This document shows positions 43,508-53,597 of a stretch of 64,000 nt of DNA, piece after piece. The notes under the pieces were generated by a model. It ran no database searches. It was not told the DNA's origin and saw nothing but the letters and a program-made list of their open reading frames with translations. Position 1 is the stretch's first letter; every line of letters begins with the position of its first letter. A program made the translations under genes and the position numbers. Source of the DNA: an uncultured Emergencia sp. (GTDB taxonomy: Bacteria > Bacillota > Clostridia > Peptostreptococcales > Anaerovoracaceae); the NCBI GenBank assembly GCA_904420065.1, contig CAJFTU010000052.1, forward strand, positions 1-64,000, in the 5' to 3' direction.

Positions 43508-44545
43508 TTGAAAAAACACGCGATAATCCCCATCTTCATCCCCCATCGCGGCTGTCCCAACGACTGTATCTTCTGCAATCAGAAAAAAATCACGGCCAGA
43601 CAGCCCGATGTAACGACAGAAGATGTTGAGCAGATCATAGAGACTCATCTTGCAACCCTGGAAAACCGAGGTCTTTCGACGGTGGAAGTCGCCTTCTTCG
43701 GCGGCAGCTTTACCGGCCTTCCCATGGAAGAGCAGTCCGCTTATCTGTCCGTAGCAAAGAAATACAAAGATGCAGGGCGCGTCGATAAAATTCACATGTC
43801 CACCAGACCGGACTACATCGACAAGCCCATCCTCGAGAATCTGAAGCGTTTCGGCGCAGACGTAATTGAATTGGGCGTCCAGTCTTTCGACGACGAAGTT
43901 CTGCGCCGTTCGGGCCGGGGACACGACAGCGCCGTCGTATACAGAAGTTCGGAAATGATCAAAGACTTCGGATTTGAACTGGGAATCCAGCTGATGATCG
44001 GACTTCCGGCAGACAGCCGGGAAAAGTGCATCCGCTCCGCGCAGGAAACGGTCAGAATCGGCCCTTCTGTCGCCCGGCTCTACCCGACCATCGTCATCGA
44101 CGATACGGAACTCTCCCGCATGTATCAGCGGGGGGAATATACGCCGCTGTCGCTTCAGGAAGCCGTTCTGCGCTGCAAAGAGATGTATAAAATTCTCGAC
44201 GAAGCCGGCATAACCATCATACGGGTAGGTCTGAAAAGCTCCGATATCATCAGCGAAAACGGGCAGATCAGCGGAAGCACCTTCCACCCCGCCTTTCGTC
44301 AGCTGGTCGAAGGCCGGATTGCCAGAGAAAAAATGCTTTCTCTGCTGTCGGACAAAGGACTCTCCAGCGATGAGCATGCAGAGATCGTCTTCTTCTCCGG
44401 AGAGCAGAGCTTTTCCGACATGATCGGTCACAAAGGGGCAAACAGGAAATTTTTCCTTGAAAACTACCCCCGTCTTAACATATCATATAGAGTAAATCGC
44501 CAATTGAAACGAGGTCAATACCAAGTAAAGATAAAAGGAGAATAA
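43508..44545 (+). CDS. Radical SAM protein (Elp3-related)
   Basis: The 345-residue protein has the iron-sulfur/SAM motif RGCPNDCIFCNQ (Cx3Cx2C) near the N-terminus, FGGSFTGLP for the SAM-contact strand, and VELGVQSFDDEVL as in Elp3/oxygen-independent coproporphyrinogen-type enzymes. The C-terminus has a short TRAM-like or basic tail (NRQLKRGQYQVKIKG). It has no Elp3 acetyltransferase domain. It may modify RNA; the substrate is open. Translation begins at TTG after GGGAG. Confidence 0.78.
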   Translation: MKKHAIIPIFIPHRGCPNDCIFCNQKKITARQPDVTTEDVEQIIETHLATLENRGLSTVEVAFFGGSFTGLPMEEQSAYLSVAKKYKDAGRVDKIHMSTRPDYIDKPILENLKRFGADVIELGVQSFDDEVLRRSGRGHDSAVVYRSSEMIKDFGFELGIQLMIGLPADSREKCIRSAQETVRIGPSVARLYPTIVIDDTELSRMYQRGEYTPLSLQEAVLRCKEMYKILDEAGITIIRVGLKSSDIISENGQISGSTFHPAFRQLVEGRIAREKMLSLLSDKGLSSDEHAEIVFFSGEQSFSDMIGHKGANRKFFLENYPRLNISYRVNRQLKRGQYQVKIKGE

Positions 44546-44547
44546 AA

Positions 44548-44823
44548 ATGAACGAAACAGCAAAAGCAGTAGTTACTGTCATCGGAAAGGATATGGTAGG
44601 CATCCTGTCCAAGGTATCCACAGCCTGCGCCGATGCCAACGCCAACGTTATCGAAGTCACCCAGTCCGTGCTGGACAGCTTCTTCTGCATGGTCATGATT
44701 ATCGACATCACAGAAGCGACCAAGCAGATCGATCAGCTGCAGAAAGCCATCGAAGCCGAGGTACCCGCCATGCAGGTTCACGTCATGCACGAAAACATTT
44801 TCAATTCCATGCACAGGATTTAA
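44548..44823 (+). CDS. ACT-domain protein (UPF0237 type)
   Basis: The 91-residue protein is a single ACT domain beginning AKAVVTVIGKDMVGILSKVST and continuing ANVIEVTQSVLDSFFCMVMIIDI. ACT domains bind amino acids as dimers. This small stand-alone type is nearly always followed by a UPF0210 gene, as here (24 bases downstream). A regulatory or sensing role is likely, but the ligand is unknown. Confidence 0.88.
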   Translation: MNETAKAVVTVIGKDMVGILSKVSTACADANANVIEVTQSVLDSFFCMVMIIDITEATKQIDQLQKAIEAEVPAMQVHVMHENIFNSMHRI

Positions 44824-44847
44824 CAAAAAGAGAAAGGGAGAATAGCT

Positions 44848-46206
44848 ATGCTGAATATGAGCGATATCATGGAAACCATCACCATGATTCAAGAAGAAAA
44901 TCTGGACATCCGAACCATCACTATGGGGATCTCCCTGATCGACTGCGCCGACAGCGATATCGACAGATCCTGTGAAAAGGTCTATCAGAAAATCTACACC
45001 CGCGCAAAGGATCTGGTTAAAACCGGCGAATACATCGAAAAAAAATACGGTATTCCCATCGTAAACAAACGCATTTCCGTAACGCCGATTTCCATACTGG
45101 TCGGCGTATCCGGCGGCGATCCGATAAAATACGCCCGTACCCTTGACCGGGCGGCAAAAGCAGTCGGCGTTAATTTTATCGGCGGTTTCTCCGCCCTGGT
45201 GCAGAAAGGATTCAGCGCCGGAGACCGCGAGCTGATCAACGCCATCCCGCAGGCCCTCGCCGAGACGGAGCTGGTCTGCTCTTCCGTCAACGTGGGTTCG
45301 ACAAAAGCCGGTATCAATATGGACGCGGTAAAACTGATGGGGCAAAAGGTTCGTGAGACAGCAGAGCTGACAAAGCACAGGCAGTGCATCGGGGCCGCTA
45401 AGCTGGTCGTCTTTTGTAACGCCGTCGAAGACAATCCGTTTATGGCCGGCGCCTTTCACGGCGTGGGAGAAGCCGACTGCGTACTCAGCGTTGGCGTGTC
45501 CGGTCCCGGCGTCGTTCGTTCGGTGCTCTCCAAAATGCCCGACGACGCGCCGCTCAATGAAGTGGCCGAAGTCATCAAAAAAACCGCCTTCAAAATTACC
45601 CGAATGGGCCAGTTAGTAGGCACGGAAGCGGCGCAGATGCTCGGCACCGAATTCGGCATCATCGATCTGTCTCTGGCGCCTACGCCGGCTGTAGGCGATT
45701 CCGTGGCGCACATCCTCGAGGAAATCGGTCTGGAGCAGTGCGGCGCTCATGGAACTACCGCGGCGCTGGCCATGCTCAACGATGCGGTCAAAAAAGGCGG
45801 CGTCATGGCTTCCTCCAGTGTGGGAGGATTGTCCGGAGCCTTTATTCCGGTCAGTGAAGACGCCGGCATGATCGCTGCCGCCAGAAACGGAGTCCTGTCC
45901 ATCGAGAAGCTGGAAGCCATGACGGCGGTATGCTCCGTTGGATTGGACATGATCGTAATCCCCGGCGATACGACAAGTGAAGTCATCTCCGCTATCATTG
46001 CTGACGAAGCCGCCATCGGCATGGTCAATACGAAAACTACGGCGGTTCGCGTTATTCCGGCAATCGGCCTTTCTGAGGGCGACGAACTGGACTTCGGAGG
46101 ACTCCTTGGCTACGGCCCTGTAATGCCGCTTCGAAGCCAGTCTCCGGCAAAAATGATCAACCGCGGAGGCAGAATCCCTGCTCCGCTCCAGAGTTTAAAG
46201 AATTAG
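44848..46206 (+). CDS. UPF0210/PFL family protein
   Basis: The 452-residue soluble protein of the UPF0210 (DUF711) family has [48 protein letters not shown] and [20 protein letters not shown]. Relatives share the glycyl-radical-enzyme (PFL-like) barrel but lack the glycyl radical loop. The biochemical role is not established. It is strongly linked to the ACT gene upstream and is full length. Confidence 0.88.
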   Translation: MLNMSDIMETITMIQEENLDIRTITMGISLIDCADSDIDRSCEKVYQKIYTRAKDLVKTGEYIEKKYGIPIVNKRISVTPISILVGVSGGDPIKYARTLDRAAKAVGVNFIGGFSALVQKGFSAGDRELINAIPQALAETELVCSSVNVGSTKAGINMDAVKLMGQKVRETAELTKHRQCIGAAKLVVFCNAVEDNPFMAGAFHGVGEADCVLSVGVSGPGVVRSVLSKMPDDAPLNEVAEVIKKTAFKITRMGQLVGTEAAQMLGTEFGIIDLSLAPTPAVGDSVAHILEEIGLEQCGAHGTTAALAMLNDAVKKGGVMASSSVGGLSGAFIPVSEDAGMIAAARNGVLSIEKLEAMTAVCSVGLDMIVIPGDTTSEVISAIIADEAAIGMVNTKTTAVRVIPAIGLSEGDELDFGGLLGYGPVMPLRSQSPAKMINRGGRIPAPLQSLKN

Positions 46207-46218
46207 GAGGAAAGAAAA

Positions 46219-47250
46219 GTGACACAGGTCAGACTGGGAAAAACCGAAATCGTTACCAACAAAAACGGCTTCGGTGCGCTTCCGATTCAGAGAATCTCCT
46301 TTGAAGAAGCGGAAAAGCTGATTTTAACCGCATATGAAAACGGCATCACCTTTTTCGATACAGCCAGATTCTATACGGACAGTGAAGAAAAATTAGGTCG
46401 CGCGCTCAGTTCCCGCGGTCTTCGCCACAAGGTCTTCATCGCCAGCAAGACCATGTGCAGCAACACGGATCAGTTCTGGTCTCAGCTGGAAACCTCCCTT
46501 TTCAATCTGAAGACCGATTACCTGGATCTCTATCAGTTCCACAACCCTGCTGTCTGTCCTAAACCGGGAGACGGCAGCGGCCTGTATGAGGCCATGGAGG
46601 AAGCCAAGGCCCAGGGTAAAATTCGGCACATCGGCATAACCAATCACCGCCTTGCGGTCGCCCATGAAGCCATAGACTCCGGTCTCTATGAAACCCTTCA
46701 GTTTCCTTTCTGCTATCTGTCCACCGACAAGGATATCGAGCTGGTTGAAAAATGCCGCAAAGCCGACATGGGTTTTATCGCCATGAAGGCCATGAGCGGC
46801 GGACTGATCACCCGCGCCGACGCGGCTTACGCTTTCTGCAGCGCCTACGAAAACGTATTGCCGATCTGGGGCGTGCAGAGGATGGAGGAGCTTCAGCAGT
46901 TCCTTGACTGCGAAAAAAATCCACCGGCGATGGATGCGGCCATGGAAGCCTTTATCGCTGAAGAACGCCGCGAACTTTCCGGAGAATTCTGCCGCGGCTG
47001 CGGTTACTGTATGCCTTGTCCTGTAGGCATTAAAATCAACGACTGCGCCAGGATGTCTCTGATGATTCGCCGCGCGCCGACTTCCGTTTACATGGACGAG
47101 GCTCATCAAGCAGACATGGAGCTGATCGACAGCTGTTTACACTGCAACCAGTGCAGCAGCCGCTGCCCGTACGGACTGGACACGCCCGCTCTTCTTCAGA
47201 AAAACCTGGATGACTACCGCATCCAACTGCAGAAAAGCCGCGCCGACTGA
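46219..47250 (+). CDS. Aldo/keto reductase with C-terminal 4Fe-4S ferredoxin domain
   Basis: The 343-residue protein has an aldo/keto reductase barrel (~1-250; catalytic Asp-Tyr-Lys-His set suggested by FFDTARFYTDSEEK, FIASKT and HIGITNHR) followed by two cysteine clusters, CRGCGYCMPCPVGIKI and CLHCNQCSSRCPYG. This two-domain type occurs in anaerobes and may pass electrons from ferredoxin. It starts at GTG after TAGGAGG and is last in the operon. Confidence 0.85.
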   Translation: MTQVRLGKTEIVTNKNGFGALPIQRISFEEAEKLILTAYENGITFFDTARFYTDSEEKLGRALSSRGLRHKVFIASKTMCSNTDQFWSQLETSLFNLKTDYLDLYQFHNPAVCPKPGDGSGLYEAMEEAKAQGKIRHIGITNHRLAVAHEAIDSGLYETLQFPFCYLSTDKDIELVEKCRKADMGFIAMKAMSGGLITRADAAYAFCSAYENVLPIWGVQRMEELQQFLDCEKNPPAMDAAMEAFIAEERRELSGEFCRGCGYCMPCPVGIKINDCARMSLMIRRAPTSVYMDEAHQADMELIDSCLHCNQCSSRCPYGLDTPALLQKNLDDYRIQLQKSRAD

Positions 47251-47320
47251 CCAGGATGAAGTATAAGTAAGCGGGTTTGCTTTACCATCTCAGTTCAAAG
47301 ACAAAACTGCCAATTTGCAA

Positions 47321-47368
47321 ATAATAAAAGAACGTCCTGCCTTCTCATCAGGGCGTTCTTTTATTATT
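47321..47368. terminator. Bidirectional terminator
   Basis: AATAATAAAAGAACG and CGTTCTTTTATTATT pair, with CCTG/CAGG inside, between the convergent aldo/keto reductase and SPFH genes. Confidence 0.85.
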
Positions 47369-47387
47369 TCCATAATTAAGCTGCGCT

Positions 47388-48332
47388 CTATTGATCGTCT
47401 TTAACCAGTTCTTTCAGCGAAGTGGCAAGTCCTGCCAGACCTGCAATCTCCGAAGGTATGATGATCTTCGTCGCCTGACCGTCGGCAGCCTTTTCGAAGG
47501 AGTTCAGACTCTGCAGAGCGATGACCTCCTTATTCGGCTGAGAATCGACCAGCATCTTAATTCCGTCTGCGGTCGCCTGCTGTACCATACGGATAGCTTC
47601 AGCCTGACCTTCCGCTTCTCTGATCGCGGCCTCTTTTTTAGCCTCCGCTTCCAGAATCGTAGACTCCTTGTTGGCCTCCGCCTCCAGGATGACCGCTTCC
47701 TTCTTTCCTTCCGCGATGAGAACGGCCGATTTTTTCTCTCCCTCCGCGCGCAGGATGGCTTCTCTTCTCTCCCGCTCTGCACGCATCTGCTTTTCCATGG
47801 CCATCTGAATATCTTCAGGCGGCGTGATATTCTTTACTTCCACCCGGTTTATCTTTATTCCCCACGGATCGGTAGCTTCATCGAGGACCATCCGAATCTT
47901 GGTGTTGATGTGTTCCCGGCTGGTCAGGGTTCCATCCAGTTCCAGCTCGCCGATGATGTTTCTCAGTGTCGTCGCCGTCAGATTCTCAATGGCGCTCATC
48001 GGACTCTCCACCCCGTAAGTATACAGTTTTGGATCGGTAATCTGAAAATATACGACAGTATCGATTTCCATCGTCACGTTATCCTTGGTAATAACCGGCT
48101 GAGGAGGGAAATCGATGACCTTCTCCTTCAGCGATACCTTCCTCGAAATCTTGTCGATCAGAGGAATTTTAAAGTGAAGACCAACCTGCCAGGTGTCTTT
48201 GTAAGCGCCGAGACGCTCGATGACATACGCTTTCGCCTGAGGAACAACTCTGATGTTGGTTACGATCAGGCCAATTACAACCAGAACCAGAACAATAATC
48301 ACAATTGTTCCCATGACTGTTTCAAATCCCAT
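47388..48332 (-). CDS. SPFH/stomatin-like membrane protein
   Basis: The 314-residue protein has an N-terminal membrane helix (VMGTIVIIVLVLVVIGLIVT), the SPFH (prohibitin-homology) domain (~25-180, RVVPQAKAYVIERLGAYKDTW, IRMVLDEATDPWGIKINRVEV) and a long alanine/glutamate coiled-coil (~195-270) with repeated KKEA/EAE units. Such proteins form large oligomeric membrane scaffolds. It overlaps functionally with its NfeD partner encoded 15 bases upstream. Confidence 0.9.
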   Translation of the reverse strand: MGFETVMGTIVIIVLVLVVIGLIVTNIRVVPQAKAYVIERLGAYKDTWQVGLHFKIPLIDKISRKVSLKEKVIDFPPQPVITKDNVTMEIDTVVYFQITDPKLYTYGVESPMSAIENLTATTLRNIIGELELDGTLTSREHINTKIRMVLDEATDPWGIKINRVEVKNITPPEDIQMAMEKQMRAERERREAILRAEGEKKSAVLIAEGKKEAVILEAEANKESTILEAEAKKEAAIREAEGQAEAIRMVQQATADGIKMLVDSQPNKEVIALQSLNSFEKAADGQATKIIIPSEIAGLAGLATSLKELVKDDQ

Positions 48333-48347
48333 ATGTTCGCTCCTTTT

Positions 48348-48803
48348 TTACTCGCTCAGGGGAATCACAATCGCTTTTACCCCCTCAATCGCCGTAACTT
48401 TAACTTTAGTCCCTTCCTCGATAGTCAACCCTTCTACTCCGCAGACTGCGCTCCACTCCTGCCCGCCGATCATGACTCTGCCGGTCGACAGTTGCCCGAT
48501 GGCGGAAATCGCAACAGCCTCTTTTCCGATCAGCGCTTCAATATTGGTCTTCTCCTGTCCGGTGCGCAGTTTTTTTACAAACAGCTTTCTCGTCGAAAGA
48601 AGCAAAACCACAGAAACGCCAAAGAAAAGAACGATCTGTACAGCCAGTCCTGCGCCAAGCAGCGCCGCGATCAGGGCGATAATTGCCCCTCCGGCAAACC
48701 ATATGGTCGTCAGACCCATGGTCAGTCCCTCTACGACGACAAAGATTATGGCTGCAGCCAACCAGAATATGGGTGCGCTCATCCAGGAAAAATCAAAATC
48801 CAT
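48348..48803 (-). CDS. NfeD family protein
   Basis: The 151-residue protein has three or four hydrophobic segments (~10-85) and a C-terminal OB-fold-like soluble domain (~90-150: GKEAVAISAIGQLSTGRVMIGGQEW). NfeD proteins are encoded with stomatin/SPFH partners, as here. The ATG at 48803 follows GGAGGAAGGGGG; the 9-residue longer form begins at TTG within the ribosome site. Confidence 0.85.
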   Translation of the reverse strand: MDFDFSWMSAPIFWLAAAIIFVVVEGLTMGLTTIWFAGGAIIALIAALLGAGLAVQIVLFFGVSVVLLLSTRKLFVKKLRTGQEKTNIEALIGKEAVAISAIGQLSTGRVMIGGQEWSAVCGVEGLTIEEGTKVKVTAIEGVKAIVIPLSE

Positions 48804-48994
48804 AGGATTACCCCCTTCCTCCTTCTCCAATCCGCAAAAGCGTAAATGTAAGACCTGAGCCGGACTTTCGAACGGCGTCCCTACATCCGGCGCGCTCCTG
48901 CAAACGAAGACAGGCCCGGTTTCATTCTATTTAACTATTCAAGGCTCACCAAAATTATATCATCAATAGGTATGCGCTTCAATAGATACTCTTC

Positions 48995-49405
48995 CTATAT
49001 AACTAATTCTTTTAACTTTTTGTCAAATTCAGGAAGCACACTCTTCAATCGAGCCGGTCTGCCGTTTCCGTCGAGGAAACAATGTTCGGAAGTTCCGACA
49101 AATACCGTTTCTCCGGTTGCCCAGTTCTTCATCTCATACTCCAGTACAATCCTGATTCCGCGATATTCCTTCAGCATTGCAGTAATCTCCACTTCGTCTC
49201 CAAAAGTGGTACGCTTCTGAAAGTGTCCGTCGACGGACAGTACCGGAGAAACTACGCCTTCTGCCTCCAGTCTGTCGTAGCCCCAGCCGATTTCCTCGAG
49301 AAACGCCACTCTGGCCTCTTCCATCCAGCGAATATAGTTGGAATGATGAGTGATTCCCATCCGGTCTGTCTCATAATACTGCACTCTATGTATATACGGT
49401 TTCAT
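48995..49405 (-). CDS. Acyl-CoA thioesterase (YbgC/4HBT-like hotdog fold)
   Basis: The 136-residue protein is a 4-hydroxybenzoyl-CoA thioesterase-type hotdog enzyme. The catalytic aspartate lies in YYETDRMGITHHSNYIRWMEEAR, where the residue after the tyrosines begins the family signature. It hydrolyses short or aromatic acyl-CoA thioesters. It is monocistronic. Confidence 0.85.
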   Translation of the reverse strand: MKPYIHRVQYYETDRMGITHHSNYIRWMEEARVAFLEEIGWGYDRLEAEGVVSPVLSVDGHFQKRTTFGDEVEITAMLKEYRGIRIVLEYEMKNWATGETVFVGTSEHCFLDGNGRPARLKSVLPEFDKKLKELVI

Positions 49406-49476
49406 ACTTGCTCCTTCACAACGGCGAACGAGGCGCTTTTACCGCCTTATCGCCGAATCACTCCTTGGGTTTCAGA

Positions 49477-49510
49477 AAAACACCGCGCTCTGTTTCTTCC
49501 GTCGCGGTGT
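49477..49510 (-). terminator. Terminator after ppdK
   Basis: ACACCGCG and CGCGGTGT form the stem, and TTTTT follows on the minus strand. It ends the long rpsU-to-ppdK run. Confidence 0.8.
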
Positions 49511-49517
49511 CTGTCTT

Positions 49518-52148
49518 CTACTCTTCTTTTCGGTTTTTAATAGCCGCCTGCGCAGCTGCGATTCGTGCCACAGGGATGCGAAACGGCGAACAGGATACGT
49601 AATGGAGTCCGATGCGGTGGCAGAACTCTATGCTCCGCGGATCGCCTCCGTGTTCACCGCAGATTCCCAGCCTTATGTTCGGTCTGACCTTCCGGCCCGC
49701 ACCAACCGCCATCTCCATCAGCGAACCTACGCCTTCCTGATCGATAGTCTGAAACGGATCCTCGGCGAGTATGCCTTTCTCCACGTATTCCCGAATCAAT
49801 TCTCCCGTGTCATCCCGGGAAAGACCGAACGTCATCTGGGTCAGATCATTGGTTCCAAAAGAGAAAAACTCCGCTTCCCGAGCGATTTTTCCGGCTGTCA
49901 GCGCGGCTCTCGGCACCTCGATCATGGTGCCCACGAGATAATCTATCTGAGAATCGTACTCCGCTTTGCATTTCTCCGCCGTGTCCAACACCGTCTTCTT
50001 TACGTCGGCAAACTCTTCCTCGATACCCACAAGAGGAATCATAATTTCGGGAACGATATCGATGCCCTTTTCTCTGCTAACCTCTATAGCCGCTTCCATC
50101 ACCGCTCTGACCTGCATCTGGGCGATCTCTGGATAGGTGATCGCAAGTCTGCATCCCCGGTGACCCAGCATAGGATTGAATTCCGCCAGATCACTGCAAA
50201 TCTGAAGAAGCCGCTGTCGGGGAATGCCTGTCTGCTCCGCCACCTCCCTGGTCTCTTCTTCAGTCTGGGGAAGAAATTCGTGCAGAGGAGGATCCAAAAG
50301 CCGAATGGTAACCGGTTTATCTTCCATTACCCGATACATTTCACAGAAATCAGCTTTCTGATACGGCAGCAGTTTCGACAGCGCCTCTCTGCGCTCTTCC
50401 TCCGTATCGGCCATGATCATACGGCGAATAGCAGGAACCCGGTCCTCTGCAAAAAACATGTGCTCCGTGCGGCAGAGACCGACGCCTTCTGCACCGAATT
50501 TAACAGACTGAGCCGCATCTGCCGGATTGTCGGCGTTGGCCCGGATTTTCAGAGTCCGTATGTCGTCGCTCCAGGAGAGTATCGTCGCAAAATCCTCCGA
50601 AAATGCCGGCGGTACAGTCGCAATTCGTCCCCGGTATACCAATCCCTTTGAACCGTTCATCGACAAAAAGTCACCTTCAGAAAAGGTCTCCCCGCCTATT
50701 GTCAGCGTCTTTTGCTCTTCGTCAATGACGATCTGAGAACAGCCTGCAATGCAGCACTTACCTATGCTCCTGGCCACTACTGCCGCATGAGAAGTCATTC
50801 CTCCCCTGACAGTCAAGACTCCTTCAGCTGCCACCATACCGGCCAGATCCTCCGGAGAAGTCTCCTGTCTGACAAGTATAGTCTTCTGGCCGTTCTGCGC
50901 TGCTCTTTCCGCTTCATCCACAGAAAAACAGATCCGGCCGGATGCCGCTCCGGGAGAAGCGGGCAGGCCCTCTGCTATGACTTCCGCACACTGCTCATCG
51001 CCTTCGTCAAATTTGGGATGAAGCAGCTGATCGATCTGTTCCGTATCGATGCGGGAAACTGCCTCTTCTCTGCTGATCAGTCCTTCGGCGGCCATGTCTA
51101 CAGCCGTTTTTACCGCAGAAACAGCCGTCCGCTTAGCCGTTCTGGTCTGCAGCATGTACAACTTGCCGTTTTCAACAGTAAATTCCATGTCCTGCATGTC
51201 CTTGTAGTGCTTTTCCAGAACATCGGCTATCCGTTCGAATTCTCTGTAGACATCAGGGAAGACACGGGCCATTTGCCCGATAGGCTCAGGCGTTCTGGTA
51301 CCCGCAACTACATCTTCACCCTGGGCGTTGATCAAAAATTCCCCAAACAACTCATCTTTACCAGTGGCCGGATTTCTGGTAAACGCCACACCTGTACAGG
51401 ATGTCTCTCCCATATTCCCGAACACCATGGACTGTACATTCACCGCCGTCCCCAGATCGTCCGGAATGTTGTTCAGCTTCCTGTACAGGACAGCCCTTTC
51501 GTTATTCCAGGAACGGAAAACCGCTTTTATCGCTTCGATCAGCTGTACTTGCGGATCCTGAGGAAATTCCTTTCCCGAGCATCGCTTCACCAGATCTTTA
51601 TACGCATTTACTATGTCGATCAAATGTTCCGCCGCCAGATCCACGTCAAATCTGATGCCTGCAATCTTCTTCCTACTCTCGAATACCGCACAGAACTCCG
51701 ATTTGGGGATTCCCATAACGACTTCCCCGTACATCTGAATAAAACGCTGATAGCTGTCGTAAGCGAACCGCATATTTTCCGTCAGGCTGCCCAGAGCGGC
51801 GGCCGTCTCATCATTTAATCCCAGATTCAGAATCGTATCCATCATCCCCGGCATGGAGAAGACCGAACCGGACCGGACGGAAACAAGAAGCGGATCTTCC
51901 ATATCTCCAAACTTCTTACCGATTACATTTTCCAGTTCCTCCATCTTCTGGCAGATCTCATCGACAATCTCTTCTTCCAGCTCTTCTTCATCTTCGTAAT
52001 AACGATTGCACGCTTCTGTAGTTACCGTAAAGCCGAAAGGCACGGGCAGACCTATTCTGGTCATTTCAGCCAAATTGGCGCCCTTGCCTCCGAGGAGTTC
52101 CCGCATATTCTTCGACCCTTCATTAAATGAATAGACGAATTTTTTCAT
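49518..52148 (-). CDS. ppdK: Pyruvate phosphate dikinase
   Basis: The 876-residue enzyme interconverts pyruvate, ATP and phosphate with PEP, AMP and PPi. An N-terminal ATP-grasp domain (LLGGKGANLAEMTRIGLPVPFG) precedes the phosphohistidine domain (GGMTSHAAVVARSIGK, catalytic His) and a C-terminal PEP/pyruvate barrel (LGICGEHGGDP, catalytic Cys). The length equals the clostridial enzymes. It is the last gene of the cluster, 15 bases after glyS. With Pyc it gives two routes around pyruvate kinase. Confidence 0.95.
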   Translation of the reverse strand: MKKFVYSFNEGSKNMRELLGGKGANLAEMTRIGLPVPFGFTVTTEACNRYYEDEEELEEEIVDEICQKMEELENVIGKKFGDMEDPLLVSVRSGSVFSMPGMMDTILNLGLNDETAAALGSLTENMRFAYDSYQRFIQMYGEVVMGIPKSEFCAVFESRKKIAGIRFDVDLAAEHLIDIVNAYKDLVKRCSGKEFPQDPQVQLIEAIKAVFRSWNNERAVLYRKLNNIPDDLGTAVNVQSMVFGNMGETSCTGVAFTRNPATGKDELFGEFLINAQGEDVVAGTRTPEPIGQMARVFPDVYREFERIADVLEKHYKDMQDMEFTVENGKLYMLQTRTAKRTAVSAVKTAVDMAAEGLISREEAVSRIDTEQIDQLLHPKFDEGDEQCAEVIAEGLPASPGAASGRICFSVDEAERAAQNGQKTILVRQETSPEDLAGMVAAEGVLTVRGGMTSHAAVVARSIGKCCIAGCSQIVIDEEQKTLTIGGETFSEGDFLSMNGSKGLVYRGRIATVPPAFSEDFATILSWSDDIRTLKIRANADNPADAAQSVKFGAEGVGLCRTEHMFFAEDRVPAIRRMIMADTEEERREALSKLLPYQKADFCEMYRVMEDKPVTIRLLDPPLHEFLPQTEEETREVAEQTGIPRQRLLQICSDLAEFNPMLGHRGCRLAITYPEIAQMQVRAVMEAAIEVSREKGIDIVPEIMIPLVGIEEEFADVKKTVLDTAEKCKAEYDSQIDYLVGTMIEVPRAALTAGKIAREAEFFSFGTNDLTQMTFGLSRDDTGELIREYVEKGILAEDPFQTIDQEGVGSLMEMAVGAGRKVRPNIRLGICGEHGGDPRSIEFCHRIGLHYVSCSPFRIPVARIAAAQAAIKNRKEE

Positions 52149-52163
52149 TATCTCTAATCTCCT

Positions 52164-53567
52164 TTAAAATATCAGCCTTTCTTCGATGTATGCTCTGACC
52201 TGGTCGATCGGCAGACGAACCTGTTCCATGGTATCCCTGTCCCGAATGGTAACACAGCCGTCGCTTTCCGTATCAAAGTCTACACAGATGCAGAACGGCG
52301 TACCGATCTCATCCTCTCTTCTGTAGCGCTTTCCGATCGAACCTGCCGCATCGTAATCTACGTTGAAATACTTGGACAGTTCCTCATACACAGGCTCCGC
52401 CACCGGTCCCAGCTTCTTGGCCAGAGGCAGAACAGCCGCCTTAAACGGCGCCAGCGCAGGATGGAACTTCAGCACAACCCGGGTATCCTCTTTTCCGTTG
52501 GCATCGGTAAGCGTCTCCTCTTCATAAGCGTCGATCAGGAAGGCCAGCGCCACTCTGTCGGCTCCGAGAGACGGCTCGATGCAGTAAGGAATGTACTTTT
52601 CATTGGTTTCCGGCTCAGTGTAGACCATTTCCTGTCCGGAGTATTCGCTGTGCTGCTTCAGATCGAAGTCGGTTCTGTCCGCAATGCCCCAGAGTTCGCC
52701 CCAGCCGAACGGAAACAGATACTCCAGATCGGTGGTCGCATTGCTGTAGTGGGACAGTTCTTCTTTCTCGTGATCCCTGGTACGGATGTTCTCCATGTTC
52801 ATGCCCAGAGAGGACAGGAAATTCAGGCAATACTCCTTCCAATAGGCGAACCACTCCAGATCGGTTCCCGGCTTGCAGAAGAATTCCAGCTCCATCTGCT
52901 CGAACTCCCGGGTTCTGAAAGTAAAGTTTCCCGGCGTAATCTCGTTCCGGAAGGATTTTCCGATCTGAGCAATGCCGAACGGAATCTTCTTTCTTGAAGT
53001 CCGCTGTACATTTTTGAAGTTGACAAAGATTCCCTGCGCCGTCTCGGGACGCAGATAAATCTCAGATTTAGAATCCTCCGTAACGCCCTGGAACGTCTTG
53101 AACATCAGGTTAAACTGCCGAATCCCCGTAAAATTGCTCTTTCCGCATTCCGGGCATTTTATCGAGTGCTCCGCAATATAGCCTTCCAGTTTTTCGTTGG
53201 ACCAGCCATCCACAGGAACCGGTTCCTCACCGTTTTCCTTCATGTAATCCTCGATCAGCTTATCGGCTCTGAAACGCGCTTTACATTCACGGCAGTCGAT
53301 GAGAGGATCCGCGAAACCGCCTACGTGACCGGAAGCTTCCCAGGTGCGGGGATTCATCAAAATAGCCGCGTCAAGTCCCACATTGTACCTGGATTCCTGT
53401 ACAAACTTCTTCCACCAGGCCTTTTTCACATTGTTCTTGAACTCTACGCCGAGAGGACCGTAATCCCAGGTATTCGCCAGTCCGCCGTAGATCTCCGATC
53501 CCGGATAGACAAACCCTCTGTTCTTAGCCAGTGCTACGATTTTTTCCATTGTAACTTCTTTACTCAT
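52164..53567 (-). CDS. glyS: Glycyl-tRNA synthetase (dimeric type)
   Basis: The 467-residue class II synthetase charges tRNA-Gly and is a single-chain alpha2-type (GlyQS fused form absent). The catalytic core includes [25 protein letters not shown] (motif 2 region) and [16 protein letters not shown] (motif 3). [10 protein letters not shown] cysteine pair with CRECKARF upstream could form the zinc-binding insertion. The C-terminal anticodon-binding domain starts near AALPLAKKL. It has a short leader with no T-box. Confidence 0.95.
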   Translation of the reverse strand: MSKEVTMEKIVALAKNRGFVYPGSEIYGGLANTWDYGPLGVEFKNNVKKAWWKKFVQESRYNVGLDAAILMNPRTWEASGHVGGFADPLIDCRECKARFRADKLIEDYMKENGEEPVPVDGWSNEKLEGYIAEHSIKCPECGKSNFTGIRQFNLMFKTFQGVTEDSKSEIYLRPETAQGIFVNFKNVQRTSRKKIPFGIAQIGKSFRNEITPGNFTFRTREFEQMELEFFCKPGTDLEWFAYWKEYCLNFLSSLGMNMENIRTRDHEKEELSHYSNATTDLEYLFPFGWGELWGIADRTDFDLKQHSEYSGQEMVYTEPETNEKYIPYCIEPSLGADRVALAFLIDAYEEETLTDANGKEDTRVVLKFHPALAPFKAAVLPLAKKLGPVAEPVYEELSKYFNVDYDAAGSIGKRYRREDEIGTPFCICVDFDTESDGCVTIRDRDTMEQVRLPIDQVRAYIEERLIF

Positions 53568-53597
53568 CCGCTAAACCTTCCATTTCCAATTGTATTT